Part shown: in pieces, positions 36,471 to 45,361 of the stretch
Position numbering within the stretch: position 1 is the first letter of the stretch
Layout of the letters: each line of letters starts with the position of its first letter
Assembly: GCA_965214015.1 (NCBI GenBank)
Contig: CBDCAS010000020.1
Coordinates: 201,754 to 265,753 of the forward strand
Direction of reading: 5' to 3'
DNA length: 64,000 nucleotides
From: CBDCAS01 sp965214015
Lineage (GTDB): Bacteria > Pseudomonadota > Gammaproteobacteria > Coxiellales > Coxiellaceae
Made by a program: the position numbers and the translations under genes
Notes under the pieces: generated by a model
The model's database searches: none
The model's input: only the letters and a program-made list of their open reading frames with translations
Told to the model about the DNA's origin: nothing

Positions 36471-37815
36471 GATAAGTTTTATCTCTTAACACTATTTTTG
36501 GCTTTAAAATAGTAATGGTTGCACAGTCAGGTTGTAAAAATTCTTTAGCAACCGATTGAATTTGTTGTGGTGTAATCGACTTTATTCGTGATACAAAACC
36601 ATCACTATCTTGCCAAGATAATCCAATGACTTCAGGTACACCTATATCAAAAATTTGCTGCATTATTGAATCTCTCTTATAAATAGAATTTGTGATAACC
36701 TGTCTCTTAATACGCTTTAATTCAAACTGATTGACTAATGTCGTCTGTAATTTTTTAATTTCTTTGAAAAAAGCATATTTTAACTCTTTAATAGAATGAT
36801 GAGCAGTCGGTATCCCCTCAAGCACCAATAAGTTGTTATGTAAACTATATAGATTGTATTGGCTTCCAGCACTGACAGCGACTGGGGTTTTTCGCACCAA
36901 ATTCCTCACCAAACGTCCACTGCTGCCAGAATCTAAAATATTGACTAAAACATATAGAGCATAAGCTTGCCATCGATTCTTTGCCGTTTTCAAAACAGGC
37001 ACAGGGTATCCCATCACTAAGCAAGGTATCTTCGCTGGAATATGAACAACAAGCTGTTTTGTACCCACTAAAGAAACCGCTTCTCGTGGTTTTAGTTTTG
37101 GGGTAGGTGATGATTTTAAAGGGCCAAAATATTTCTTAGCCAAATTAAAAACATCACTATGATTCACATCACCTACAACCACCACCACTGCATTATTAGG
37201 CACATACCACATTCTATACCATAGGTTCAGGTCCTTCTGTGTAAGATGCTCTATATCAGTCATCCAACCTACCGTCGGATGATGATAGGGGCTATTTAAA
37301 AACGCAGCAGCTCTAAACCGCTCCCACATCAGAGCTTGAGGATTATCATCGACTCGTAAACGACGCTCTTCCATCACTACTTGACGTTCTTTGCTAAATA
37401 AATCAGGTTGTAATAACAAATTGGTCATACGATCTGATTCTAGCCTAAAGCTTAAATCTAACTGATCTGCTGAAAACTTCTGAAAGTACATCGTATAATC
37501 ATCACTAGTCATTGCATTCTGTTGACCACCATGATCATTGACCATCTTAATAAATACACCAGGTCCAAAACGCTTAGTCCCTTTAAACATCATATGTTCC
37601 AACATATGAGAGACTCCCGTTATCCCGTTATGTTCATAACTACCTCCCACCTTATACCAAACTGAGGACACTACAGCAGGTGCACGATGATCTTCCCGAA
37701 CCACTAGTTTTAGACCATTATTTAAACGGTATTCATAAGTATTATGCTCTGCGAAAACGGTAAGCGATATTAGCCAAAAAGTCAGGCCTATGATCCAACG
37801 CACTTTTATCTCCAA
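36463..37815 (-). CDS. M16 zinc peptidase, catalytic subunit
   Basis: 450 residues with an N-terminal signal peptide (WIIGLTFWLISLTVFA). The inverted zinc motif HxxEH is in GVSHMLEHMMFKGT, and the distal Glu ligand is probably in MEERRLRVDD. The upstream block KVGGSYEHNGITG and the DYTMYFQKF strand are typical of processing-peptidase/PqqL-like proteins. It is first in a minus-strand operon with the inactive M16 subunit and rsmD, and is divergent from ftsY across 59 bp. Confidence 0.93.
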   Translation of the reverse strand: MEIKVRWIIGLTFWLISLTVFAEHNTYEYRLNNGLKLVVREDHRAPAVVSSVWYKVGGSYEHNGITGVSHMLEHMMFKGTKRFGPGVFIKMVNDHGGQQNAMTSDDYTMYFQKFSADQLDLSFRLESDRMTNLLLQPDLFSKERQVVMEERRLRVDDNPQALMWERFRAAAFLNSPYHHPTVGWMTDIEHLTQKDLNLWYRMWYVPNNAVVVVVGDVNHSDVFNLAKKYFGPLKSSPTPKLKPREAVSLVGTKQLVVHIPAKIPCLVMGYPVPVLKTAKNRWQAYALYVLVNILDSGSSGRLVRNLVRKTPVAVSAGSQYNLYSLHNNLLVLEGIPTAHHSIKELKYAFFKEIKKLQTTLVNQFELKRIKRQVITNSIYKRDSIMQQIFDIGVPEVIGLSWQDSDGFVSRIKSITPQQIQSVAKEFLQPDCATITILKPKIVLRDKTYHG

Positions 37816-37874
37816 CTCTGTTGTTCACAGCAGTGAAATGGTAGGATAGCCCAAATTCAGAACGGCAACAAACT

Positions 37875-38864
37875 ATGTTTCAATTTTTAAAATCCAAAGC
37901 TTCTAAAGAGCCCTCTAATGAAGTTAAAAAGCCAACATGGGCTGTGCGCTTAAAAAATAGTTTAAAAAAAACACGTCAACAATTTTCTGAGAATATATCG
38001 AATTTATTACTAGGGAAAAAAGTTATAGACCATGCTTTATTTGAAGAGTTAGAAACACTACTATTGAGTGCTGATGTCGGTGTTGATGCCACACAAAAAA
38101 TTCTTGATCAACTTACCCAGCAATTAAAGCGAAAACAGCTAACTGACCCTACAGCCCTTCTTCAATCACTAAAAGAGATCCTAAACGACCTATTAGAACC
38201 CTGTGAGCAATCTCTCACTATTAACGCTTCGCCTTTCATATTATTAATGGTTGGCGTAAATGGTTCAGGAAAAACAACAAGTATTGCCAAAATAGCACAC
38301 TACTATCAGCAAAAAAACAATAAAGTTATGTTAGCAGCAGGAGATACCTTTCGTGCTGCAGCAGTTGAACAATTACAAGTTTGGGGTAAAAGACATGACA
38401 TCGCTGTTATTGCTCAAAAAAATGGCTCTGACAGTGCCTCAGTTATTTATGATGCCATACAAGCTGCCAAAGCAAAAAATATTAATCTATTGATTGCTGA
38501 TACTGCGGGACGTTTACATACACAAAAACATCTAATGCTTGAATTACAGAAAATTAAACGTGTTATTACTAAACAAGAGGCATTAGCCCCACATGAAGTT
38601 CTATTAGTTATTGATGCTGGAATGGGACAAAACGCACTCTATCAAGCAGAACAGTTTCATCAAGAAATTGGCTTAACAGGTATTGCAATAACAAAATTAG
38701 ATGGTACAGCACGAGGCGGTATAGTTTTTGCTATTGCTGAAAAAATGAAGTTACCCATTCGTTTTATTGGTGTAGGTGAAACAATCCATGATTTAAAACC
38801 CTTCCATGCTAAAGAATATGTCGATGCCTTATTTGACAAATCAACCAAGAATTACAATGAATAG
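37875..38864 (+). CDS. ftsY: Signal recognition particle receptor
   Basis: 329 residues with a short basic N-terminal region instead of the long acidic A domain of E. coli FtsY. The NG domain is complete: N-domain LEELETLLLSADVGVDAT, P-loop GVNGSGKTTSIAKIA, then AGDTFRAAAVEQLQ, DTAGRLHTQ, TKLDGTARGG and IGVGETIHDLKPF. It docks the SRP-ribosome complex at the membrane. In E. coli ftsE and ftsX follow; here rpoH follows directly after a 242-bp gap. Confidence 0.98.
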   Translation: MFQFLKSKASKEPSNEVKKPTWAVRLKNSLKKTRQQFSENISNLLLGKKVIDHALFEELETLLLSADVGVDATQKILDQLTQQLKRKQLTDPTALLQSLKEILNDLLEPCEQSLTINASPFILLMVGVNGSGKTTSIAKIAHYYQQKNNKVMLAAGDTFRAAAVEQLQVWGKRHDIAVIAQKNGSDSASVIYDAIQAAKAKNINLLIADTAGRLHTQKHLMLELQKIKRVITKQEALAPHEVLLVIDAGMGQNALYQAEQFHQEIGLTGIAITKLDGTARGGIVFAIAEKMKLPIRFIGVGETIHDLKPFHAKEYVDALFDKSTKNYNE

Positions 38865-39032
38865 TTTCTACAAAGCAATTTAGATCATATAAGTCTTATT
38901 GTACACTATCGGGCACTATCTTTTAGATAGCTGATACACTAAAAACATTTCTTTGAGTACATCAAATCCACTAACGACATGGTATTTTCCTTGCAAAACA
39001 GAATGTTAATATCAGATAATCGCAACACAAAA

Positions 39033-39060
39033 TTAAGCAGAGCTGGGCTACCTCTAGTAT
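39033..39060 (+). promoter_or_regulatory. Possible rpoH promoter
   Basis: TTAAGC (39033-39038) and TAGTAT (39055-39060) are separated by 16 bp and lie immediately before the CIRCE-like repeat, the normal position of a promoter controlled by HrcA. Both boxes are imperfect. Confidence 0.4.
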
Positions 39061-39086
39061 TAGCACTCTGCCTTAAAGAATGCTAG
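39060..39086 (+). promoter_or_regulatory. CIRCE-like HrcA operator upstream of rpoH
   Basis: TTAGCACTC-N9-GAATGCTAG matches the CIRCE consensus TTAGCACTC-N9-GAGTGCTAA in all nine bases of the left arm, in spacing, and in seven of nine bases of the right arm. It starts at the end of the -10-like box and ends 20 bp before the rpoH ATG, where bound HrcA would block transcription. Confidence 0.7.
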
Positions 39087-39106
39087 AATTCGCAAAGGTA
39101 AATATT

Positions 39107-39973
39107 ATGAACAGTAATTTACAATCTATAGATCAATCACTTAGTGTCAGCAGTCTCGCTTCATACATTCACTGGGCCAATCAAATACCCTTACTTTCTG
39201 AAGAAGAAGAGCAAAGACTAGCATTTAAATTGGTTAATAACAAAGACTTAGAAGCTGCCCGCCAATTAGTGATGTCACATCTTCGCTTGGTGATAAAAAT
39301 TGCCCGCGGTTACTCAGGCTATGGCCTTCAACAAGCCGATCTTATTCAAGAAGGAAATATTGGCTTAATGAAAGCTGTAAGGCGCTTTAACCCTAAAGTC
39401 GGTGTTCGGCTTGTTTCCTTTGCAATTCATTGGATTCGCGCTGAAATACATGAATATATTATTCGTAACTGGCGTATTGTAAAAATTGCTACAACAAAAG
39501 CACAACGTAAGTTGTTTTTTAATCTAAGAAAAATGGCTAAAAAGCGTGGCTGGTTTAGTAATGATGAGGTAAAAGCAGTTGCTGAAACACTGCAGGTTAG
39601 TGATAAAGACGTTCGCCAAATGGAAGCACGCTTAAGCCATTATGATGAGTCTTTTGAAGGGTATAATGATGACAGTGAAGACAATAATTCTAGTAGCTGG
39701 TCTGCACCCATTCACTACTTAGAAGAACAAAGCCAAAATCCAGAATTCTCTGCTGTAGAAGAAGATTGGTCAAGTCAGCAAGAAAAACTCTTATATAAAG
39801 CTATGTTAAAATTAGATGATCGCAGCCAAGAGATTATTCGAACACGTTGGTTGAGTACAAATAAAATGACTTTGCAACAACTCGCTGATAAGCATCATAT
39901 CTCTGCAGAGCGTGTTCGACAGTTAGAAAAAAATGCAATGAAAAGCTTACAGGACGCTATTACCAATTCCTAA
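39107..39973 (+). CDS. rpoH: RNA polymerase heat-shock sigma factor (sigma-32)
   Basis: The ATG at 39107 has AAAGG 8 bp upstream and gives MNSNLQSIDQSLSVSSLASY (288 aa), better than an in-frame ATG 27 bp earlier that lies inside the CIRCE-like repeat. Region 2 is intact (HLRLVIKIARGYSGYGLQQADLIQEGNIGLMKAVRRF, VSFAIHWIRAEIHEYI). The RpoH box is seen as ATTKAQRKLFFNLRKMAK, and region 4.2 as TLQQLADKHHISAERVRQLE. It directs transcription of chaperone and protease genes. Confidence 0.97.
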   Translation: MNSNLQSIDQSLSVSSLASYIHWANQIPLLSEEEEQRLAFKLVNNKDLEAARQLVMSHLRLVIKIARGYSGYGLQQADLIQEGNIGLMKAVRRFNPKVGVRLVSFAIHWIRAEIHEYIIRNWRIVKIATTKAQRKLFFNLRKMAKKRGWFSNDEVKAVAETLQVSDKDVRQMEARLSHYDESFEGYNDDSEDNNSSSWSAPIHYLEEQSQNPEFSAVEEDWSSQQEKLLYKAMLKLDDRSQEIIRTRWLSTNKMTLQQLADKHHISAERVRQLEKNAMKSLQDAITNS

Positions 39974-40033
39974 TCAAATAAATCCTCCATATGTGGTAGT
40001 ATCACCGCTTAATCAACTAAAAAGGATAGTATT

Positions 40034-40795
40034 ATGAAACGATATTTTGTTTTTCTCTGCTGCCTGATCACAAGTCTATTTTTTTTGAATGCTCTGGCAG
40101 CAAATGATCGTTCTTTTTCTCATCAGCAAGTTAAAGATATTCAAAAAATCGTTTATAATTATTTAACGACCAACCCTGAGGTATTAGTAAAAGCATCTCA
40201 GGTACTACAAAAGAAGCAAGAAAAAAAACTACAACAAGATGCATTATCTGCTATTAAAACACACAAAAAACAAATTTTTAGTGACATCAATTCACCAACA
40301 GTGGGTAATCCAAAAAGCTCTATTAAAGTAGTCGAATTCTTTGACTATCAGTGTGGTCACTGTAAAGCTATGGCTCCTATCATCACCACAGCTATAAAAA
40401 ACAATGCTCGAATTAAGGTTATTTTTAAAGATCTGCCTATATTCGGTGGAAACTCACGTTACGCAGCAAAAGCAGCACTCGCTTCTGTTAAACAAGGAAA
40501 ATATTATAAATTTCATAACGCCTTATTTGCAGCAACTACTCCACTAAGTCCAAAGACTATTTTTAAAATTGCTAAAAAAGTAGGACTTAACACCAATACG
40601 TTAAAACAGGATATGAATGCTAAATGGATTGATCAACAACTGCGCGCTAATTTCCAATTAGCTCAGAAACTTAAATTAGTAGGCACTCCGGCCTTCATTG
40701 TTAGCAACAACAATCAAACTGAAGTTCGCTTCATTCCAGGTGCTATATCACAAAAGGACTTTAATCAGCAAGTTGCTGATGTATCTGCACAATGA
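40034..40795 (+). CDS. DsbA/Com1-like periplasmic thiol-disulfide protein
   Basis: 253 residues starting with a signal peptide (FVFLCCLITSLFFLNALA). After a helical N-terminal extension with a Lys-rich coiled-coil look comes a DsbA-type thioredoxin domain. The active site is CGHC at residues 107-110 (FFDYQCGHCKAMAP) and the cis-Pro is in VGTPAFIVS. It resembles Com1 of Coxiella and DsbA2 of Legionella, which form or isomerise disulfides in exported proteins. An AAAGGA site precedes the ATG. It overlaps glyQ by ATGA. Confidence 0.93.
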   Translation: MKRYFVFLCCLITSLFFLNALAANDRSFSHQQVKDIQKIVYNYLTTNPEVLVKASQVLQKKQEKKLQQDALSAIKTHKKQIFSDINSPTVGNPKSSIKVVEFFDYQCGHCKAMAPIITTAIKNNARIKVIFKDLPIFGGNSRYAAKAALASVKQGKYYKFHNALFAATTPLSPKTIFKIAKKVGLNTNTLKQDMNAKWIDQQLRANFQLAQKLKLVGTPAFIVSNNNQTEVRFIPGAISQKDFNQQVADVSAQ

Positions 40796-41715
40796 ATCAA
40801 AACACAAAGAAAGTACTCTGTTTCCAAGAAATAATACTGACACTACAGAAGTACTGGTCTGAGCAAGGTTGTATTATTTTACAACCTTATGATATGGAAG
40901 TAGGGGCAGGAACGTTTCATCCTGCCACCTTTCTCCGTGCTATTGGTCCTGAACCTTGGTATGCCGCTTATGTGCAACCTTCACGTAGGCCTACTGATGG
41001 TCGTTATGGTCAAAATCCAAATCGCACTCAACATTACTATCAATTACAAGTAGTTTTAAAACCTTCCCCAGATAATATTCAGGATTTATACCTCAACTCA
41101 TTAAAAGCATTGGGCATTGATCCCTTAAATAATGACATACGTTTTGTTGAAGATAACTGGGAATCACCCACTTTAGGTGCCTGGGGCTTAGGTTGGGAAG
41201 TTTGGCAAAACGGCATGGAGATGACACAGTTTACCTATTTTCAGCAAATTGGTGGTTTAGAGTGCCGGCCAGTAACCTGTGAGATTAGTTATGGTCTAGA
41301 ACGTCTTGCTATGTACCTACAAAATGTCGACAGTCTATTTGATATCATCTGGACTGAAACCCATGATCATCGTATTACTTATGGTGATGTATTTCATCAA
41401 AATGAAGTCGAAATGTCAGCCTATAACTTTGAACTTTCCAACATCAAGTTATTGCTTCAAAACTTCGATACCTATGAACATGAAGCCAAACGCCTTATAA
41501 AAGAAGCCCTGCCTTTAGCTGCCTATGAAATGGTACTTAAAGCCTCACATACATTTAACTTATTAGATGCAAGACACGCTGTCTCTGTTACAGAACGACA
41601 AGATTATATTTTACGTGTACGAAAGCTAGCGCAATTCATAGCAAAAGCATATTTTAAGTCACGTGAATATCTAGGCTTTCCTATGCTAAAAAAAGAAAGG
41701 AAGCCTCATGGATAA
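40792..41715 (+). CDS. glyQ: Glycyl-tRNA synthetase alpha subunit
   Basis: 307 residues, standard for GlyQ. Landmarks include FQEIILTLQKYWSEQGCIILQPYDMEVGAGT, PSRRPTDGRYGQNPNRTQHYYQ and GWEVWQNGMEMTQFTYFQQ, the class II catalytic core that activates glycine and forms Gly-tRNA together with GlyS. It overlaps the DsbA-like gene upstream by 4 bp and glyS downstream by 8 bp. Confidence 0.99.
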   Translation: MNQNTKKVLCFQEIILTLQKYWSEQGCIILQPYDMEVGAGTFHPATFLRAIGPEPWYAAYVQPSRRPTDGRYGQNPNRTQHYYQLQVVLKPSPDNIQDLYLNSLKALGIDPLNNDIRFVEDNWESPTLGAWGLGWEVWQNGMEMTQFTYFQQIGGLECRPVTCEISYGLERLAMYLQNVDSLFDIIWTETHDHRITYGDVFHQNEVEMSAYNFELSNIKLLLQNFDTYEHEAKRLIKEALPLAAYEMVLKASHTFNLLDARHAVSVTERQDYILRVRKLAQFIAKAYFKSREYLGFPMLKKERKPHG

Positions 41716-43774
41716 AAAAGATTTCTTATTAGAAATTGGCTGTGAAGAGCTGCCAACTGACCATCAGCAAACCTCTGCCGACCATATTGCCCAACACCTA
41801 TCATATAATCTTGACAAAGCAAAAATCACCTACGGTAAAACTCATACTTACTCATCACCTCGCCGCCTTGCTGTTCTGATCAATGACATGGCTACTAAAC
41901 AGCCTTCCTTTGAAATAGAAAAGCAAGGCCCCAGCTACCACAACGCATATGATAAAGAAGGACAACCTACTTTAGCCTGTTTAGGATTCGCCCGCTCCTG
42001 TGGTGTATCCATCGATCAACTTGAAGTACAAGAGATTGCAAAAGAGAGACGGGTTTTCTGTCACATAAAACAGCCTGGTAAACTCTGTATCGACCTATTA
42101 CCGAAACTCGTCGAAAATGCGCTTAAAAACCTACCCTCAAAAAAATTAATGCACTGGGGAGATTATGATTTTACATTCATTCGTCCTATACAGTGGATTG
42201 TCATGCTTTTTGGTAAAGATATTGTACCCGCTACTTTATTCGGTAAAAAAGCCTCGCGTAATACTCAAGGGCACCGCTTTCTTTATCCTAAACAGCTAAG
42301 TATTGATACACCCTGCCATTACAAAGCCTTACTTTATTCAGAAGCTTATGTTGTGGCAGATTATAAAAAACGATTAGATAGTATTGAAAAAGCACTTTAC
42401 AAAGCAGCAATACCGCCCAACAAGCCGCTCATTAATCCCAATTTACTAAACGAAGTAACAGCCTTGGTTGAGTGGCCAGTAGCATTAACAGCACAGTTTA
42501 ATGAAAAATTTCTTAAACTACCGCACCCGGTATTGATAACTTCAATGGCAACACATCTTAAATGTTTTCCTGTTGAAGACAACCAAGGAAATTTACTCTC
42601 TAGATTCGTTCTAATTAGCAATATTAAAACTTCTAATCCAAAACTGATTATTCAGGGAAATGAACGAGTCATTAATGCACGTTTATCTGATGCAGAGTTT
42701 TTCTATAAAAATGACTTAAAAATACCCTTAAAAGAACGACTCGAATCTTTAGGTCATGTAGTTTTCCAAAAACAGTTGGGAACTATGAAAGATAAATCTT
42801 ACCGACTGTCTAAACTGGCCTGCTTTATTGCAAAACATATAGGAGCTAACGAAACTATCGCAAAACACGCGGCTCTACTCTCAAAATGTGACCTCGTTAG
42901 CGAAATGGTAATAGAGTTCCCTCAACTTCAAGGTATTATGGGGTATTACTACGCAATCAGCGATAATGAATCAAAGGCTTGTGCAATAGCCATCAAAGAA
43001 CACTACCTGCCACGTTTTTCTGGCGATAGTCTACCAGGTAGCCTAGAGGCAACCTCTGTCGCTTTAGCCGACCGATTAGATACATTAATTGGTATTCTAG
43101 GCATTAATAAAAAAACCACTGGTGATAAAGACCCTTACGGCTTAAGACGTTCAGCACTCGCTGTTCTAAGAATACTCATTGAGAAAAAAATAGATATAGA
43201 TCTTATTGAGCTTATTCAACAAACCATTAGAGGTTTTGAACATGCACTGCAAAATAGTAACCTGATCCACCAAACATTTGAGTTTTTCATGAATCGGCTA
43301 AAAGCCTGGTATCAGGAACAAGGAATTTCCAGCTCAGTTTTTGAAGCCGTACTTGCTTGCCAACCTACTAATATTTTAGATTTTCATCGACGCATTGAAG
43401 CAGTACAAGCATTTCAAAATCTACCTGAAGGAAAAGCGCTAGCCCTGGCTAATAAACGTGTTGGACACATTCTTAAGAAAGCAGGGCTTACTATTTCTAA
43501 AAATCCAGACACAGCCTTATTAAAACAAAGGGAAGAAAAAATTCTAGCTAAAAAAATAGAACAACAACGGCAAGTATTTGATGCTTTATACAAAAAGGCA
43601 GATTACAAACAAGCTCTTAATGAACTGGCGTCACTAAAAGAAACAATCGATGCTTTCTTTCAGCAAGTGATGATCATGGATGAAAATAAAGAAGTAAGAC
43701 TTAATCGGCTTGCATTATTAACCTCACTACACCATTTATTTTCACAAATTGCTGATATATCGCTGTTACAATGA
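41708..43774 (+). CDS. glyS: Glycyl-tRNA synthetase beta subunit
   Basis: 688 residues, as in E. coli. It begins DFLLEIGCEELPTDHQ, has THTYSSPRRLAVLIND, then LSDAEFFYKNDLK, and an HD-like middle with KCDLVSEMVIEFPQLQGIMGYYYA. The C-terminal anticodon-binding part contains KKADYKQALNELASL. It binds tRNA-Gly and supports catalysis by GlyQ. Overlaps on both sides (8 bp with glyQ, ATGA with rsmB) show a single transcript. Confidence 0.98.
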   Translation: MDKKDFLLEIGCEELPTDHQQTSADHIAQHLSYNLDKAKITYGKTHTYSSPRRLAVLINDMATKQPSFEIEKQGPSYHNAYDKEGQPTLACLGFARSCGVSIDQLEVQEIAKERRVFCHIKQPGKLCIDLLPKLVENALKNLPSKKLMHWGDYDFTFIRPIQWIVMLFGKDIVPATLFGKKASRNTQGHRFLYPKQLSIDTPCHYKALLYSEAYVVADYKKRLDSIEKALYKAAIPPNKPLINPNLLNEVTALVEWPVALTAQFNEKFLKLPHPVLITSMATHLKCFPVEDNQGNLLSRFVLISNIKTSNPKLIIQGNERVINARLSDAEFFYKNDLKIPLKERLESLGHVVFQKQLGTMKDKSYRLSKLACFIAKHIGANETIAKHAALLSKCDLVSEMVIEFPQLQGIMGYYYAISDNESKACAIAIKEHYLPRFSGDSLPGSLEATSVALADRLDTLIGILGINKKTTGDKDPYGLRRSALAVLRILIEKKIDIDLIELIQQTIRGFEHALQNSNLIHQTFEFFMNRLKAWYQEQGISSSVFEAVLACQPTNILDFHRRIEAVQAFQNLPEGKALALANKRVGHILKKAGLTISKNPDTALLKQREEKILAKKIEQQRQVFDALYKKADYKQALNELASLKETIDAFFQQVMIMDENKEVRLNRLALLTSLHHLFSQIADISLLQ

Positions 43775-45078
43775 ATACAAGAGTCATTGCCCACCTTATT
43801 ATCAATAAAGTCATCCAAGATCATTGCTCTTTAAAAACTGCCTTTTCTCACTGGATCACTCCAAACCTTAATGCCCAAGAAATAGCTTTTATAAAAGAAT
43901 GCTCTTTTGGAGTTTTAAGGTGGTTTCACCAACTAGATTATATAAAATCAATTTTATTACACTCTCCCTTAAAAAATAAAGATTATGATATTGACCATTT
44001 AATATTATTAGGACTTTTTCAAATTCTCTACACTCATGTTCCCAATCATGCCGCTGTTTCAGAAACTACCTCTGTTTGCAAAACTCTGAAAAAAAACTGG
44101 GCAACAGGCCTGGTCAATAAATGCTTACGTCGTTTTATCCAAGAAAAAGAACAGATTATGGCGTGCATCCAAAACAACCATGAAGCACACTTTTCCCACC
44201 CAAACTGGTTAATTGATAAAATCAAAAAAGATTGGCCTAAACAATGGCAAACCATTCTGGAAGCGAATAATGAAAAACCACCCCTATGGCTTCGTGTCAA
44301 TGTTCAAAAAACAACGCAAAGTCATTACCTCAATATCCTAGACCAAAATAGTATTACTGCATTTGCAGCAAATGACCTAAACACAGGAATTCAGCTAGCC
44401 CCTCCTATTCCAACGCATCAGATCCCTCATTTTAATGAAGGCTATACCAGTATACAAGACCTCTCCGGACAGTTTGCTATTCCTTTTCTTAACCTAAAAA
44501 AAGGGGTTCGTGTTCTAGATGCTTGTGCGGCACCAGGGAGCAAAACTAGCCATATCCTAGAGTCAGAACCAAAGCTCGCTAAGCTTGTCATTATTGACAA
44601 AGATCCCCAGCGTTTTCAAATGATCAAAGAAAATATAGTTCGACTAGGTTTAGACTCACAATGTATCCAACCTATCCTCTCTGATGCCACCCACACTCAA
44701 CAATGGTGGGATGGTATTCCTTTTGACCGAATTCTACTCGATACTCCCTGTTCATCCACTGGCGTTATCCGTCGCCATCCTGATATTAAATTACTTAGAA
44801 AAAGTGAAGATATTCATGCCATCACCCAGGTACAAAAACAGCTTCTAACAACTCTATGGAAACTGCTTAAAAAAAACGGCAAGTTACTCTATTCTACATG
44901 CTCTATTCTCTCAGAAGAGAATGAGAAAGTGATTTCAAGCTTTCTAACACAGCATAAAAATGCAAAAGTGGAGAAAATTACGCTTCCCATGGCCATCAAA
45001 AAACGCTATGGTGTTCAGTTATTGCCCAGAAATCAAGGTCCGGACGGATTCTACTACGCACTTCTCTCAAAAAAATAA
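43771..45078 (+). CDS. rsmB: 16S rRNA (cytosine(967)-C(5))-methyltransferase
   Basis: 435 residues: an N-terminal NusB-like RNA-binding domain (residues 1-140, IKECSFGVLRWFHQLDYI and YTHVPNHAAVSETTSVCK) and a C-terminal SAM methyltransferase. Motif I is LDACAAPGSKTSHILE; motif IV is LLDTPCSSTGVIRRHPDIK (Cys327) and motif VI STCSILSEENE (Cys377). The two Cys are the release and catalytic residues of m5C enzymes. The ATG overlaps the glyS stop. It is the last gene before the candidate oriC. Confidence 0.97.
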   Translation: MNTRVIAHLIINKVIQDHCSLKTAFSHWITPNLNAQEIAFIKECSFGVLRWFHQLDYIKSILLHSPLKNKDYDIDHLILLGLFQILYTHVPNHAAVSETTSVCKTLKKNWATGLVNKCLRRFIQEKEQIMACIQNNHEAHFSHPNWLIDKIKKDWPKQWQTILEANNEKPPLWLRVNVQKTTQSHYLNILDQNSITAFAANDLNTGIQLAPPIPTHQIPHFNEGYTSIQDLSGQFAIPFLNLKKGVRVLDACAAPGSKTSHILESEPKLAKLVIIDKDPQRFQMIKENIVRLGLDSQCIQPILSDATHTQQWWDGIPFDRILLDTPCSSTGVIRRHPDIKLLRKSEDIHAITQVQKQLLTTLWKLLKKNGKLLYSTCSILSEENEKVISSFLTQHKNAKVEKITLPMAIKKRYGVQLLPRNQGPDGFYYALLSKK

Positions 45079-45163
45079 TACCAATCAGCTTCTACTGGCC
45101 TTCATTTAAAAGCACTCTAAGTGAGTTTTTAGCTTTTAAAGAGCGCTATTTGCCATTTTGAAC

Positions 45164-45172
45164 TGTGGATAA
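45164..45172 (-). promoter_or_regulatory. DnaA box (perfect consensus)
   Basis: TGTGGATAA is the complement of the consensus TTATCCACA. It lies 86 bp after rsmB in the AT-rich candidate origin. Confidence 0.6.
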
Positions 45173-45352
45173 CTCAGTGAGTTAACTTAGAATAGGTTGC
45201 GAACAGATCTTTGAAAACTAGGTTGAAAATCTTACTTCAATAACTTTAGTTTTTTTTATCCCAAAGTAGTCAGACTAAACTAAAAGCAATACTTCAGGCT
45301 ATCAACCATTAAAATAAATTATAATCGATTGATAAAAAAAGTAAAAAAATGG

Positions 45353-45361
45353 TTATCCACA
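45353..45361 (+). promoter_or_regulatory. DnaA box (perfect consensus)
   Basis: TTATCCACA, in the opposite orientation to the box at 45164 and followed about 35 bp later by the AT-only stem-loop. Confidence 0.6.

Noticed and set aside
39081..39089. TGC-TAGAAT as an extended -10 box for rpoH
   Set aside because: It lies within the right arm of the CIRCE-like repeat and would start the transcript almost at the ribosome site.
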